Part shown: in pieces, positions 21,734 to 33,028 of the stretch
Position numbering within the stretch: the first letter of the stretch is position 1
Layout of the letters: each line of letters begins with the position of its first letter
NCBI GenBank assembly: GCA_037952775.1
Contig: JBANAY010000003.1
Coordinates: forward strand, 33,728,001 to 33,792,000
Direction of reading: 5' to 3'
Length of the DNA stretch: 64,000 nucleotides
Source: Clonostachys chloroleuca
Taxonomy: Eukaryota > Ascomycota > Sordariomycetes > Hypocreales > Bionectriaceae
Position numbers and translations under genes: made by a program
The notes under the pieces: model-generated
Seen by the model: only the letters and a program-made list of their open reading frames with translations
Told to the model about the DNA's origin: nothing
The model's database searches: none

Positions 21734-22875
21734 GACGACGGGGTCACTCGTTCGTTGGCTATGAGGAGATGATACCATGGATGGTGAATGTTCTATTGTT
21801 CATCAGAAAACCCGACCAGGCAAACTCTCATGTCAAGAGACCTGGTGGTTTTGTAAAAATAGTGTAATCTCGAGGATAGAGGTGTTGAATATACATGTAC
21901 AATTCCGTCAAGCTTCTAGCCTACCCTATGTCCAGTTAGGATCTCGCCTGCTACAACAATCGTTCCGTCGAATAGCTCTCTCGTTCACTTGCTATGCTAC
22001 AGTTTGTGGTTGGGTAATGATAGTGGTCTAATTACTGTGGCACGAACCTCGTGCCTTCCACATGGCTCAGTCCAACGATCTCAGCCATGGGAGCGGATGG
22101 CCCTCGAACACACAAACAGTCCTCCATGCCGACAATCTGTTTGACGAGGACTGCTCACCGAAACGCTACACAGTGAAACCTAGAACCCAAAATCGTCCAA
22201 AGCGAACGAGACACATGTTCGCGGTATGATTTCGGCAAGAACTAGACCCTCTATCTTATAGTTGCTCCAAGACCAGTGAAAGATGAAAAACTTGGGATCG
22301 ATAAATCAGTGGCTTAGTGACGGGGAATACATTTACAATGTGCCCTTCTACCAGGTGTGCTGGACCGCTATGGATTGATATTATCGGACACACATTCAAA
22401 AACTTCTCGAGGTGATCGCAAGCAGGGGTGGTAAGAATAAATCACAAGCGTATTCAATTTACTATTCAAGCTGAGAGCTACCTATTCATGCAATTGGTAT
22501 CATGAGCCCAGATCCAGCTGTCTGTAATTTTGACAAAACTCCAAAAATGAGAATTATTCCGAACGATCAACCCATGATGCATGGCCATAAATCAAACCCT
22601 AGAAAGGAAAGACATAAGCATGAGAAAATGAGAATGCAATAGCGTCATAAAGTTCAAACTGGTATATCATCAAAGCGCATAATTGTTGAGATAGCAGTGC
22701 ATAAGACAGGAAAGTTGCCACGACCTTGGCGTAGTGCGATGCTCACAGAGAGTCTCGCCCTTCTTGATGAGGGGCGTGTGAAAGGAGACGAAGTAAATGA
22801 GAAGAGAAAGATCGAGGACAAAAAATAAAGGAAAAAGATAAAGAGAGAAACATCGTCAAAGAGTGTTTAAATGTT
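21734..22875. other. Intergenic region between convergent genes
   Basis: Contains the 3' flanks of the mitoribosomal gene (plus) and the SAM-PH gene (minus). AT-rich in the middle. No gene, repeat or tRNA seen. Confidence 0.6.
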
Positions 22876-25371
22876 TTAGATCATGTCAGCGCCATTGACC
22901 TTGACCTCGAAACCCTCTTGCTTTTGCTTTCGGGTCTTGGCGAGCATCAGCTCCCTCATCCAGTCAATGCGGTCATCACGGCTGGTTACAGCAAAGTGAT
23001 GTGTCTTGCCAGTGCCATTGACACCTTCGGCAGTGGCACCTTTGGCGGAGACAGCGCTCTCGCGCTTGCGGAGTTTGGCGCTGGTCTTCTCCTTCTCCAT
23101 GGGAATAAGCTGGAACTGGAACGCGCCCACGGGGTTGCTCTTGTTCCGGTTGTGGGAGATGCTGACGGCCTTGAATGCAGCAGACAGCTTCGATGTGGAG
23201 GCTAGGCTGGAGCAAGCAATGGCGTAGTCATCGATGTCAACATATTCCAAGGTGCGATCGAGCTGCTCAGCATCCTTATGCATATTGAGACGGGTGCCTT
23301 TGACGGTGAAGTAACCATCGTGCCACTCATGTCGCAAGAACTTTGTCTTGCGCTTCTTCATTGGGCCTTGGTGTGAAATGCCATGGGAGGAGCCCGAATC
23401 CGATGACGGCCCATCAGTAGCATCAAAGGTAGATGACGGAGGGAGGACTTGCTCAAAGCTGCGTCGCTCCACAGGTGACCAAGGGTAGTTGGCACGTGGC
23501 GGAGCGTGAAGTGGCTGGGGCTGTGACTGTGTCTGTGCCTGTCGGCGGGGGGCTACCTTGGGAGGTGAGGGAGCCTGTGGCGATGTAGTCTGAGACGTTG
23601 TCCGGACTGGCTTGTTCTCGTCGAGGGCAGGGAGGACGGGGAAAGAGGGGCGACGAGAGGTACGTGATTGGGCTCTTGGGGGATTGGCATGGCCATGACG
23701 ATAGCTCATGTCTGGTGGCACTGACTGGGAGGTATCCCGTGCGACTGGGCCTAGTGGCACAGCAGTAACGGGAACGTCCATCTCCGAAAATGGAGTGCCA
23801 AAGCGATAGGGATTGTGTCGGGTTTCCAGATCGGGAGACCGAGGATCGGCCTTCTCCATCTGGTACGGCACAAACTCTTGCGGAGAGGTGCATTCCTCTT
23901 GGTACTGTTCGCCACGCTGCTCCGCATAGAGCTGCATTCGTGGGGAAACAGTTGCAGCTCTTGGTGGCTGAGGGCGAGGAGGCTGAGGAGCACTGGGGAT
24001 CGAAAGCCTAGGCAATCTTCGGAGGCCCTGATGGGGAGTTTGTGGTGCAACCTCGTAGGGAGGAGTGGGAGGGACATCATTGGGGTTGCTCTGCTGGAAC
24101 CGAAGGAATTGGCGGACATTATCTTGCGTGTCCATCCTGTCGATGTTCCTGAGAGAAGCCTCACGAAGAGAAACCTCCTGGAGATACTGCAGAGGCGGCG
24201 TCCCGTCCGTACCAAGAACATCAGAGGATGCAACAACTGAGGGCACGGCGTCAGAGAAAGGACGCCAGTTCTCATTGGGATCGAGAGCCCTGGCGGTATC
24301 GGGATTACCAGCGTCACCAACAATCATCACCTTGCCTCCCGCATTGGCGTTGATATCGATAGTAGGGTTCAGCTTCATGAACCTCTCAATAAGGCGCTGC
24401 TGCTTTCTCCACTTGGAGCAGTTCTCACCTTTGGAACAGACGTGCGGCTTTGGCACCACTTGTTCAATGCCGATGATGGACACAGAATCACCTGGCATGA
24501 TGGTATCAGACGCGGAGGACTTCTTCCTCTGAGATGCAGAGGCGCTTGGGCGGCGTTTAGGCTTCGCATCATCATGCTTCCCTGTCTCCTTGCGTGCCTC
24601 CCGGCTGGGTTCATCCTCGATCGGTGTGGGTGGTCGTGGGGATACTGGAGCTCGATCCCTCAGTGCTTGGATTTGGTGCCACACCGTTGTACGGATGCCA
24701 AAGGACTGGATATCTAGCTCCTTCAGATCCTCAAACTTGAGCGTGATAAGAATTGCACCAGTGATATCGTTCTCAATGAAACGGTCTGCGACGGGCTGCT
24801 CGATGCCAGCATTGAGCATGGACTGGGCGACCATCTCCGGCGTCCATTGTGGGAGCGTGCCCTTTTGAAGCTCGGCACTTGTGTATTTGAAGGGGCTGTT
24901 ACGTCGAGGCGGCGGGAGTGACCGATGGAACGGGACGGGTACGCCTCGAGGCACTTTTGGGGTGATAGGCGACAGGCTGAGAATGATATCGTCCTCTACC
25001 GTAGGGGGATATTCGACTGAGCTGCGGAATAGATGTGGGCCGTGAGGACCTTCAACCGGTTTGGCCAAGGTCGAAAAGTTGAAGCCGTCCCTGCTCGTCC
25101 GGGGCGTCGAAACCTCGTCGTACGATGACACGGTCGTGAAACTGGGCTGTCCTGATTGAAGACTTACACGAGGCGAATTGTTGTGCTCTTCGGTATCGCT
25201 GTAGTCATCCTCCTCTTCCCAGTCTGTGTCAACGAACTCTGTGGCTACTGAGATTGGCCGCATGCCGTATGTTTTGTGATTAAATGTAAAGAATGCATCT
25301 CGGGTGGGTTTTTGGGACATCTCTTGTGAAGAAGCCCCACGGTGTGACTGATAATATACTTGCTCCTGCAT
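22876..25371 (-). CDS. SAM and PH domain scaffold protein, intronless, 831 aa
   Basis: A single uninterrupted reading frame. A SAM domain lies at about 174-240 (PQWTPEMVAQSMLNAGIEQ ... LKELDIQSFGIRTTV). The C-terminal PH domain spans about 672-815, opening with KTKFLRHEWHDGYFTVKG and closing with the PH-type Trp in DDRIDWMRELML. A long basic and proline-rich linker separates them, with a possible conserved block CSKGENCSKWRKQQR near 350. The N-terminus has an acidic patch (DWEEEDDYSDTEE). The SAM-then-PH order with a proline-rich linker resembles yeast Boi1/Boi2, polarity proteins that bind Bem1/Cdc42 at bud tips, but there is no N-terminal SH3 domain. A role in polarised growth or signalling at the membrane is an inference. 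Next in-frame ATG is at residue 18. Confidence 0.85.
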   Translation of the reverse strand: MQEQVYYQSHRGASSQEMSQKPTRDAFFTFNHKTYGMRPISVATEFVDTDWEEEDDYSDTEEHNNSPRVSLQSGQPSFTTVSSYDEVSTPRTSRDGFNFSTLAKPVEGPHGPHLFRSSVEYPPTVEDDIILSLSPITPKVPRGVPVPFHRSLPPPRRNSPFKYTSAELQKGTLPQWTPEMVAQSMLNAGIEQPVADRFIENDITGAILITLKFEDLKELDIQSFGIRTTVWHQIQALRDRAPVSPRPPTPIEDEPSREARKETGKHDDAKPKRRPSASASQRKKSSASDTIMPGDSVSIIGIEQVVPKPHVCSKGENCSKWRKQQRLIERFMKLNPTIDINANAGGKVMIVGDAGNPDTARALDPNENWRPFSDAVPSVVASSDVLGTDGTPPLQYLQEVSLREASLRNIDRMDTQDNVRQFLRFQQSNPNDVPPTPPYEVAPQTPHQGLRRLPRLSIPSAPQPPRPQPPRAATVSPRMQLYAEQRGEQYQEECTSPQEFVPYQMEKADPRSPDLETRHNPYRFGTPFSEMDVPVTAVPLGPVARDTSQSVPPDMSYRHGHANPPRAQSRTSRRPSFPVLPALDENKPVRTTSQTTSPQAPSPPKVAPRRQAQTQSQPQPLHAPPRANYPWSPVERRSFEQVLPPSSTFDATDGPSSDSGSSHGISHQGPMKKRKTKFLRHEWHDGYFTVKGTRLNMHKDAEQLDRTLEYVDIDDYAIACSSLASTSKLSAAFKAVSISHNRNKSNPVGAFQFQLIPMEKEKTSAKLRKRESAVSAKGATAEGVNGTGKTHHFAVTSRDDRIDWMRELMLAKTRKQKQEGFEVKVNGADMI

Positions 25372-26144
25372 TGGTATCGCTTCTGTTAGATGACGTTTCG
25401 TCCTTTGATTGCTCTATGCAGTAGAGCCCTATGCGGATCGGGTATTTCTTCAATCAACATACCATTGTAGGACGCGTTATGTGCGCAGGGTAGGGTGCCT
25501 GTCCCCAACCTGCTTACCACGATGTGAGTTTTGTATGGTTTGGTGTCTGTATTCCCCTCCACCAAAGCAGATGATACGAGAGTATCAAAGGTGGTGAATG
25601 ATGGCCGTTGCCGGCGGTGGTCTAGAGGGTATATATGTGTGTAATTTTGGGGAGTGTCGAGATCACTCCGACTCCTTCTTTTGCCGTGAGACTAGGAAAT
25701 ATAGGAGAGGCGCATGTATATCAAGGAAACAAACGTAACAAGGGAACCCGCGATAGCGAGTGAATGGTTACAAGATCAGAAATGGGAAAATAAAGAGCTC
25801 GAGAGTAGGTGAGTGGGAGGGCGGCTGGGCGGCTACCGATATGTTATGTAGAGTGCTTGCATCTGCAACACCCCCCAGGACGATGGAGCTGCTATACTCC
25901 CAGGTCGGATGTGATGTGACCAGCAGAAGCGACTGTGCGGTTGCGGGGGCTGCTTGGTTCTCGTGCATGAATGGGCCCAATGTCACAACCGTTCTAGGGC
26001 ATCACACAGGACTCAGTTGGTGACTGGTCTCCTGCGTTGCCTCGCCTCCCTGGCCTTTGTACCAAAAACAGAGCGCTGAGGCAGCGGGAGGAGGAATCAG
26101 TCCACCGACTAGTCTCCATTTTTAGCACCGCGGCATCAAGTCTG

Positions 26145-26235
26145 AATATCTCGGGTTGTGATAGGCTCGCGCAGCGGAGGTGCGGTGCAACGGTCGTGGC
26201 TCAGGGCCGTTCTGGGCTGTGATTCGCGAGATATT
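26145..26235. other. Inverted repeat with nested stem potential
   Basis: AATATCTCG at 26145-26153 is the exact reverse complement of CGAGATATT at 26227-26235. The 73 nt between them contain further pairable segments (GTTG with CAAC, ACGG with CCGT), so the whole could fold as a branched structure of about 91 nt. A separate perfect 7-bp GC-rich hairpin with a 5-nt loop follows at 26284-26302 (CGGCGCT/AGCGCCG). No known RNA family is recognised and no tRNA boxes fit well. Confidence 0.35.
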
Positions 26236-29200
26236 GTTGAGCTAGGCCGGCAACTAGACAAGAATAGATTGAACGACGTTGAGCGGCGCTCTCTAAGCGC
26301 CGTGATGTTGGATGCTGGCCACGGATTGGAGGAGGTGAGGTTGCGTGGACTTGGCCGCCGCCCAACGAGCGACGAGGCGGTGGATACCTGAGGTGTCGCG
26401 CCCCTCCACCCACTCTGAAAGCTCTGTCCGCGCAGGAAGCAAGCACCGGGGTGCGACACCCAGCAACCGACGACGTCCAGTGCGCTGTTGGGCCTCATTC
26501 GAGCGCTCCTCCAGGGCTCCAGGGCTCGTCCAGGGGGCCCACCACCACTAACCCCCCGCACTTACGGCTCTTAACCTGCTACCCTAGGCCCTAACAGTGC
26601 GCCTAAGGTTTGGCAGTAGCCCGCCTAGGCAGGGACCTACCCTCCCTCCCATCCCCCATGAAGCCCATCCATCGTTGCGCTACCGTGCTAACAGGCAGGT
26701 CCCCTCTGCCTCCAGCCCGTGCGCCCAAACCTCCCAGCTCGTCCGATCTGTATCACCGACTATCTGCGTCTTGACCTGAGTCGGTCGTGACTTGTCGTCG
26801 GTCGGGCCTGTCGTTGACCTGGACCCCTACCTGTCCTCCCCGGTCCTGCCACCACCCCCAACCGACCTTGCACATCGCATGGGGAGGATGGGATCATGGA
26901 TCATCGGGACGAGAGCCATTACGTCCGTTGCTATGAAGTCGCTGGTGTCCTTCACTGACCCCCCACCCTTCGCCCGGCCCCCAGCCTGCCTGCCAGAGCC
27001 CAACGCCAGACGATTGAGAGAAATCCGCAGGTGACTGATGCCGGGGGTGGTTGGAAGGACTGACAGACGCACTCGCACATATTACGCACACAGTGGTTGG
27101 AGGCGGGAAGAAATCGGAGCAAGCAGAGGTCCTCTTCCTGTACGCCCGTTTGTTTCCGCTCAACAACCTGCAGCAGGCTAGACATACTCATGCAAGCCGC
27201 CTGGGTCCCTTGTAACGCTCGCTCGGCGGAATTGCTGCACTTCCAACCACGAGTCTTCCTCGTGTGCAGGCTTGAACTCAATTGCTTTTTCGATCAAAAG
27301 AACCTCGCTCCCGCCAGCAACGTGCTCAACCGTCGAAACACCACGTTGAGCGCTCTCTTTGGTGCCCGACACCCCCGGCAAGTGAACAAAGCCCCAAGCT
27401 AGTTCACCGACCGTCCACCACAGTGACTCATGGCATTAGTTAGCATACACGTTACAGTACCAGCTAATTAAGGATCTGATATGGACCCTGTTTTTACCAA
27501 ATGCTGTGAATCCAAGCCCTACTATGTATACAGTATCAACAAGTCGAGGCAAGGCCCGTGGCAACAGAGTTCATCTTTATCCCCGACTACACTCCACTTG
27601 GTGTTTTTTACCTCAACGCCGTTCGCAATCTGCGTCCGCGCCGCCCGGGACGAGACTAGAGCTCAGCTAGTCCTTTTCCATTACGAGAGGGGTGCAGGAG
27701 GGATGCAGAGATAGCTCATCGTAAAGTTAGCTTGAGCGATCATGCAGCTGCTATCACACACAACCCATAGCATGTGACGACACAGCAAGGGCCCGGAGTA
27801 TTTCCTTAATATTGGTGGGGTATATCACTCGACGAGATATCGATAGAAGATTTCAAAGTATTGCACCCGATGGTTTATTGCCCTACACCGACCAGCGATT
27901 CCGTTCACCATCGTCGATGGGGGTGTGTTGCCACATTTGGCTTCCTCGTCGAGAAGGGCCGCTTACGGGCTGCGACAGCTTGAGGGTGATCTTGGCTCCT
28001 ACAGGAGCAGAGCCAGTGAGGGGAAGGAAGGGAAGGTCAAGTGCGAATCTTGAGGTGGGTGCGGGTGGCAACCTCTCCAACCGAACATCGAGCTAAGGCT
28101 ACGTCTGATTGACAGCTAGCAGTACTGTATCTCCCATGCTAAGCGGGAGCAGATTTCCCTAGTCTGCCGTGAACTCTGCCCTGAGAGCCGGCTTTGCCTC
28201 TGCTGGGAATAGTATCTTGCCTCTAAGTACGCGCATCTTAGCCGCGCTGCTGTCAATCATCCGTCATGACAGTGGCGCAATTCCTTGCTGATACGTATGA
28301 TAGAACCAACAGAGTGATCTGATATGGAGCTGTCTCGTCTAGGCCAGGGGCCAGGGCCAAAACTAGACCAGATCCAGGCAAGATGTCCACGAGATTGTCG
28401 TTGGCCCTAAAACGACGACCCTGAGAGGGTCGTAGCAAACATTTCCATTCTCCCAGATCGGATTCCGCAATCATCGACAATCACTCAGCCGACTCTTGCT
28501 CCGTACGGTTTCCTTATTAGGCAATCAGACGGGGATCATGGATTTGAGTCTAAACCCCCTCCCTCCTCTACCGCCTACATTGGGTAGGTGGATATTGGAG
28601 TGTGCGCGGACAGGGCTGTCGTGATACTAGCCACAACGGACTGCCAGTAGGGATGGTATGACAGGGCAACGGGCGCCCGCATTCACCTCATCGCCGACCC
28701 GCCCCACGATATGATCGCAAAAGGCCGGCCGTAACACGAATGCGTGCGCCTGGGCTCCAGTGCGGGCGAGCGAAAATAGCAGAGGGGAGGAGGGGGGGCA
28801 AAAAAGGACATCGTGACCGAGTGGCTTGCCCAATTCACTCATTCAACTACCCGGCCGGCATTCTCGAGTTCGGGTAGATAGCGGTCAGAGAAGCTCGCCA
28901 CTGTAGACCACGAGGCACCTCTCGCAGCGCCGCATCCTTGCTCGCCGCTATTTGCTGGCCTTGTTTTGGGCCAAAGCATGTTGAACAAAGTGCGCTATCG
29001 CTAGGGTCACTAAGAGCCGCCACGTGCACCGCCGCCGCCTCACATATACGTGTGCGTAGGCCCTGGATGGATGAAGGATAGAGTGCGCGATTGGGGGCTG
29101 TATGACTACAGCGCCTACGTCAAACTCGATCCTATTATTCTACCTTGGGGTAGGATTACGATCTACAAAGGAAGAAAGGCATTGAAATCGCTACGGTAGT

Positions 29201-32200
29201 AGTACGGGAAGCGAGGCGAAGGCCGAGAAACCCATTGGGATGGGGAAAAAGGAATTTGTGATGCATACAGCCATACATTGCAAGGGCTTGCGTGCGGCGC
29301 ACAATGCGATCAATGGAAAAAGCAAACAGGTTCGTGAAAGTGCAACCCGATGCACGTCGATCCATGGCACATGCCGGCTCAGAGGCATGTTCTGGGTTCC
29401 CAGCGCGCAGACTTTTCCGTTCCCTTGTCCGTCTTCATTATGCCTCTCGTTCAACACTCAGGACTCTGCCCGTGTGTTCCCGTTGAGTGTGAGGCGTAGA
29501 AATTGTATCGCTGCATCTCCACAGGCTACTAACTAGCACCTCTCCCCTTGTCTGACCCATTTGAGCAGAGGAGGCTGGAGCAGGGGATGGGGGTGTGCCG
29601 CCAGAGAAGCAAAAGCGCACTGTACTGTAAATCCGTTCAGGCTCAGCCAAAGTACCATGCTCCGATTCCCTCCAGACTGGCAGCCGTAGTCGTATCGTTG
29701 CATTTGTGGCCTCGCCGATGAGACAACAATTTAGCTTTAGCTGTGCAGAGCAGAAGCGAGCTGAGAAGACAACGATGAAACGGAATTCTATTGGCGCACG
29801 GCATGGGGAAACGCGGGTTGAGTTGCTCTCGCTTAGGGGCAACTTCATATCATTTATGAGCTATCATTGAGCTCTATCTGCCGTTGTCGCATTGGCCGGC
29901 GAGGACATGCGCGTGATAGAGGAATCAGATTCATTTACCTGAGAAGGCCCAATCGCGGCGCGATGTCTGACTTCTGCCAGTCAATTGGCTCGAGGAGAGC
30001 AGCGATACTGCGGGGTAGCAGCCACCAATCGCAACAATCTCTAGAATATACGGATGGACGAACGGCCATGCGTGTGTACCTGTGTGTGTGCGTGCCTGCG
30101 TGTGCATGGCTTCCAGACTCGGCATGCGATGCGTTCGAGTCAACCACCGACAGCAACTAGCTCACATATGTTGCTTTGCAGGGCCTAATGCCATGTTCCC
30201 GCATCGCATCTCTCCAGTCGGCCGCGACGACGAACAACGCCGGCCGACTCTAGACTGCGCAAGCCCCTACTAGCAATGGACGAATTGAGGAAAAACCACA
30301 TGAGCTAGGGCTCTAGCTGTGCCCTCTACGGCGTGAAGGCCCCCTCCCCTCTCAATCCATCCCTTGAACCGCGATCCGACCAAGGCATCAATGCTTTGCA
30401 GATGGATGCTCCCGTTCCGCCCAGATAGCACACCGGTCTACCCACAAGCGGCGGTAGTCCAGCAGGAAGAAGAAAAAAACCGAGATTTCACCTTGGCAAG
30501 AGAAAGAAAGCCCGTGCGCAGGCTGGGGTAGCCCTACAAGTTACACCGACTCAAACATGGTCTGAGGGGAGTGACGTTGATATACGGCACGGTGCAGAAA
30601 GAGGCTCCTCCTTTGGCTTCCCTATCGTGGTAATTCGCAGAGACCTTTCTGTCTCTGTGTCTCACCGATACCAGAAAGGCCGACCCGTGACCGCAAATCC
30701 ATCGTCATGCTGCGAGCCACCACGTGACGGATCCCAGAGGGTAGTGACCCCGAGCGCTGGGCGGTCCCTCTCCAACCTATCTCGGCAGCGAATTGGATGT
30801 TGGTTGTTTTTTTTGTTTACTTTTTGTTTTCCACCCCTTCCTTTCCTGAATCCTGGCCACTTCACTTCGCTACCTAACCCAGCCGCAACGAAGGGACAAG
30901 CCCCCCAACCCCCCAACCCAAGTTCCGCCCTAGCTAATTAGAGGTTGGGCACGATGTCCAGCAGGGGGAGGAAGAGCCACAATCACATCGCATCACATTA
31001 GATAGCGGGAGTACATAGTGCTAGTATCTACGAAACAAGGGTAGATGCATCTCAAATTCCGACAGGTACCTCGCTGCAAGTACTCCGAGGATCACCATTT
31101 CGAACCCTCTTTGGCCCATCCGCCGGCCCCGCTTCCACCACAGTGCGTCTGTCTTGTACGCATGTTCCGTCCCGGCTCGACCTTCTTTCTCCTTATCCAC
31201 GTCCTACGGCTCGCCCACAGGGGTCTCCGGCCAGTTTTGCTCCTCCAAGGTCCAGAGTGGGCTCTTTCTACTCAATTCGCAAGGTGGCTGGCATCTGTTC
31301 CGAAGAGATACCGCTCATAACCAGAAATCTCTGACAATGCTTCCCCGGCTGTTGTGCGTCCAGATCGGTCTCTAGATTTCTTAAGAGCGAGGGCCTGGGG
31401 CCGAAATCGCATCATTCTGACCCAAATGTAACACCCAGCTGGGGGGGGGGGCTTGAACGATTCCCCGGAGGTAGGTCCAGGGCAACCGCAGCACACCCTC
31501 AGGGCCAACTTAGGGTAGGTAGCAGGGAGATGAAGTCCCGGTCAGGGAAGGGGTTGTTTACTCACGGGAGGATATAGTCTTTTTCACCTGGGGTAAAGGT
31601 GGTAAAGGTTGCCCAGCTAGGACCCTGGGAATTGCATACTCGCTTCCCTCAGCCGGTGAACCTGCGTACTCTACGCTGAACAAGGGGAAGGGGAAGGATG
31701 GGATGGGGTAGGGATCATTGTATGTCACAACTCCACCAAACGTTAAAAGGCCTGGGAGGGCTGGATGGATCTTTTTTTCGTTCTGTTGAGCCCCATCGCC
31801 ACAACCTGGGCTAGCTACCCTGTTGCTTTGCTGGTCTTCGACAACGAAATTTGATTGCCACGTATAGGTAGAGAGGTATGAGTCAAAGAGTGTTTAAAAT
31901 TTTTGGAAAATTTCATTCTCGTGCGTCATCAATCCGCTCCTTTCTTTTCCCATTGGAGATATCATATTCGCCTGGGCCAGGGTCTGGGGGAAGATGAAAG
32001 TACAGGGAATTGAAAATTTTACAGAGCACATGCACAAGTCGTTACTTTACTTACTCACACGCATGTTCACTTGCATAAACATTTATTCAGAGGGGATCTA
32101 AGAAAAAAAAAAGACACACAAAAACCAAGGGCAGGTCTATCAAAACTCGATGAGGTATCATTCAATGAGGGGCGTATGTATGTATGTCTCGTCAAGAGAA

Positions 32201-32992
32201 GCAATGCTTGCACAGGAACAAAAGGTTCGCTCCACTCAAACGATGGCCGAGCATCTACAGAAAATCAAACGTTACGGCAATGCATCTCGACTAGTCGGGG
32301 AAGGTCTCGGGGTCGCAAGGGGGGCGTCGAGATGGGTGAGGCTCAGGAACAAGACAGGCCCGATCTCTAGCTGTGATGTGATTGAGCGTGATAGTGAGAT
32401 TATCGCCCGCACCGAGTTCTGGATTCACGGCCGCTGTGGCGCATCGTGCATGTGGATGGGATGGTGGTTGGGCAACCACACCAGTAGTTAGTGCGAATGT
32501 GTGTGTGCCTGGCCCTGAACCTGACCTGACCTGGGGAAGTTGGCCCGTTCATAACGCACCATGCCGTGCGTGTGCGAGGTGCGTGTGTCCGTGTGCATGT
32601 GTAATGCACGCTGATGCAAGCTGCACAGACCTTTCTAAAATATGCCGTGCGACCGTCCGGGTGCTGGTGCGACGACGGACTGGTAGTCGGGTTTGGGGGC
32701 GTGGTACAACGAGCCGCGAGTCGGACGTAGGCTTTGATGAAGACGGCCTGCGGCGCCGGCTCGAGAGGACATTCCTGTAAGGAAGAAGCGAGTTGAAAGC
32801 TTAACGCCGTGCGCACGAGGCCCAGAATCATCCGTGCGTGCCCTGGAAGGCCGCCAAAACGTGTGTTTAATGGGGCGGAGGTGGATGGGGTTGTCGTTGA
32901 TTGATTTCATGCATGGTACGGCTGCTGTCGTGGAGGGAACCAGGGAACACCCAGGTTGATGAAACTGGCTAGAGCTTTAAGGTGCTCCCACT

Positions 32993-33028
32993 ATGTTAGT
33001 AGAGCATACGCCATGTTAGTAGAGCATA
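32993..33028 (+). repeat. 16-bp direct repeat
   Basis: ATGTTAGTAGAGCATA occurs at 32993-33008 and again at 33013-33028, with 4 nt between the copies. It lies within the gene desert. Confidence 0.85.

Noticed and set aside
26136..26561. tRNA-derived SINE or tRNA in the GC-rich block
   Set aside because: A weak A-box-like GCGCAGCGG is present but no acceptable B box at proper distance and no poly-A or poly-T tail.
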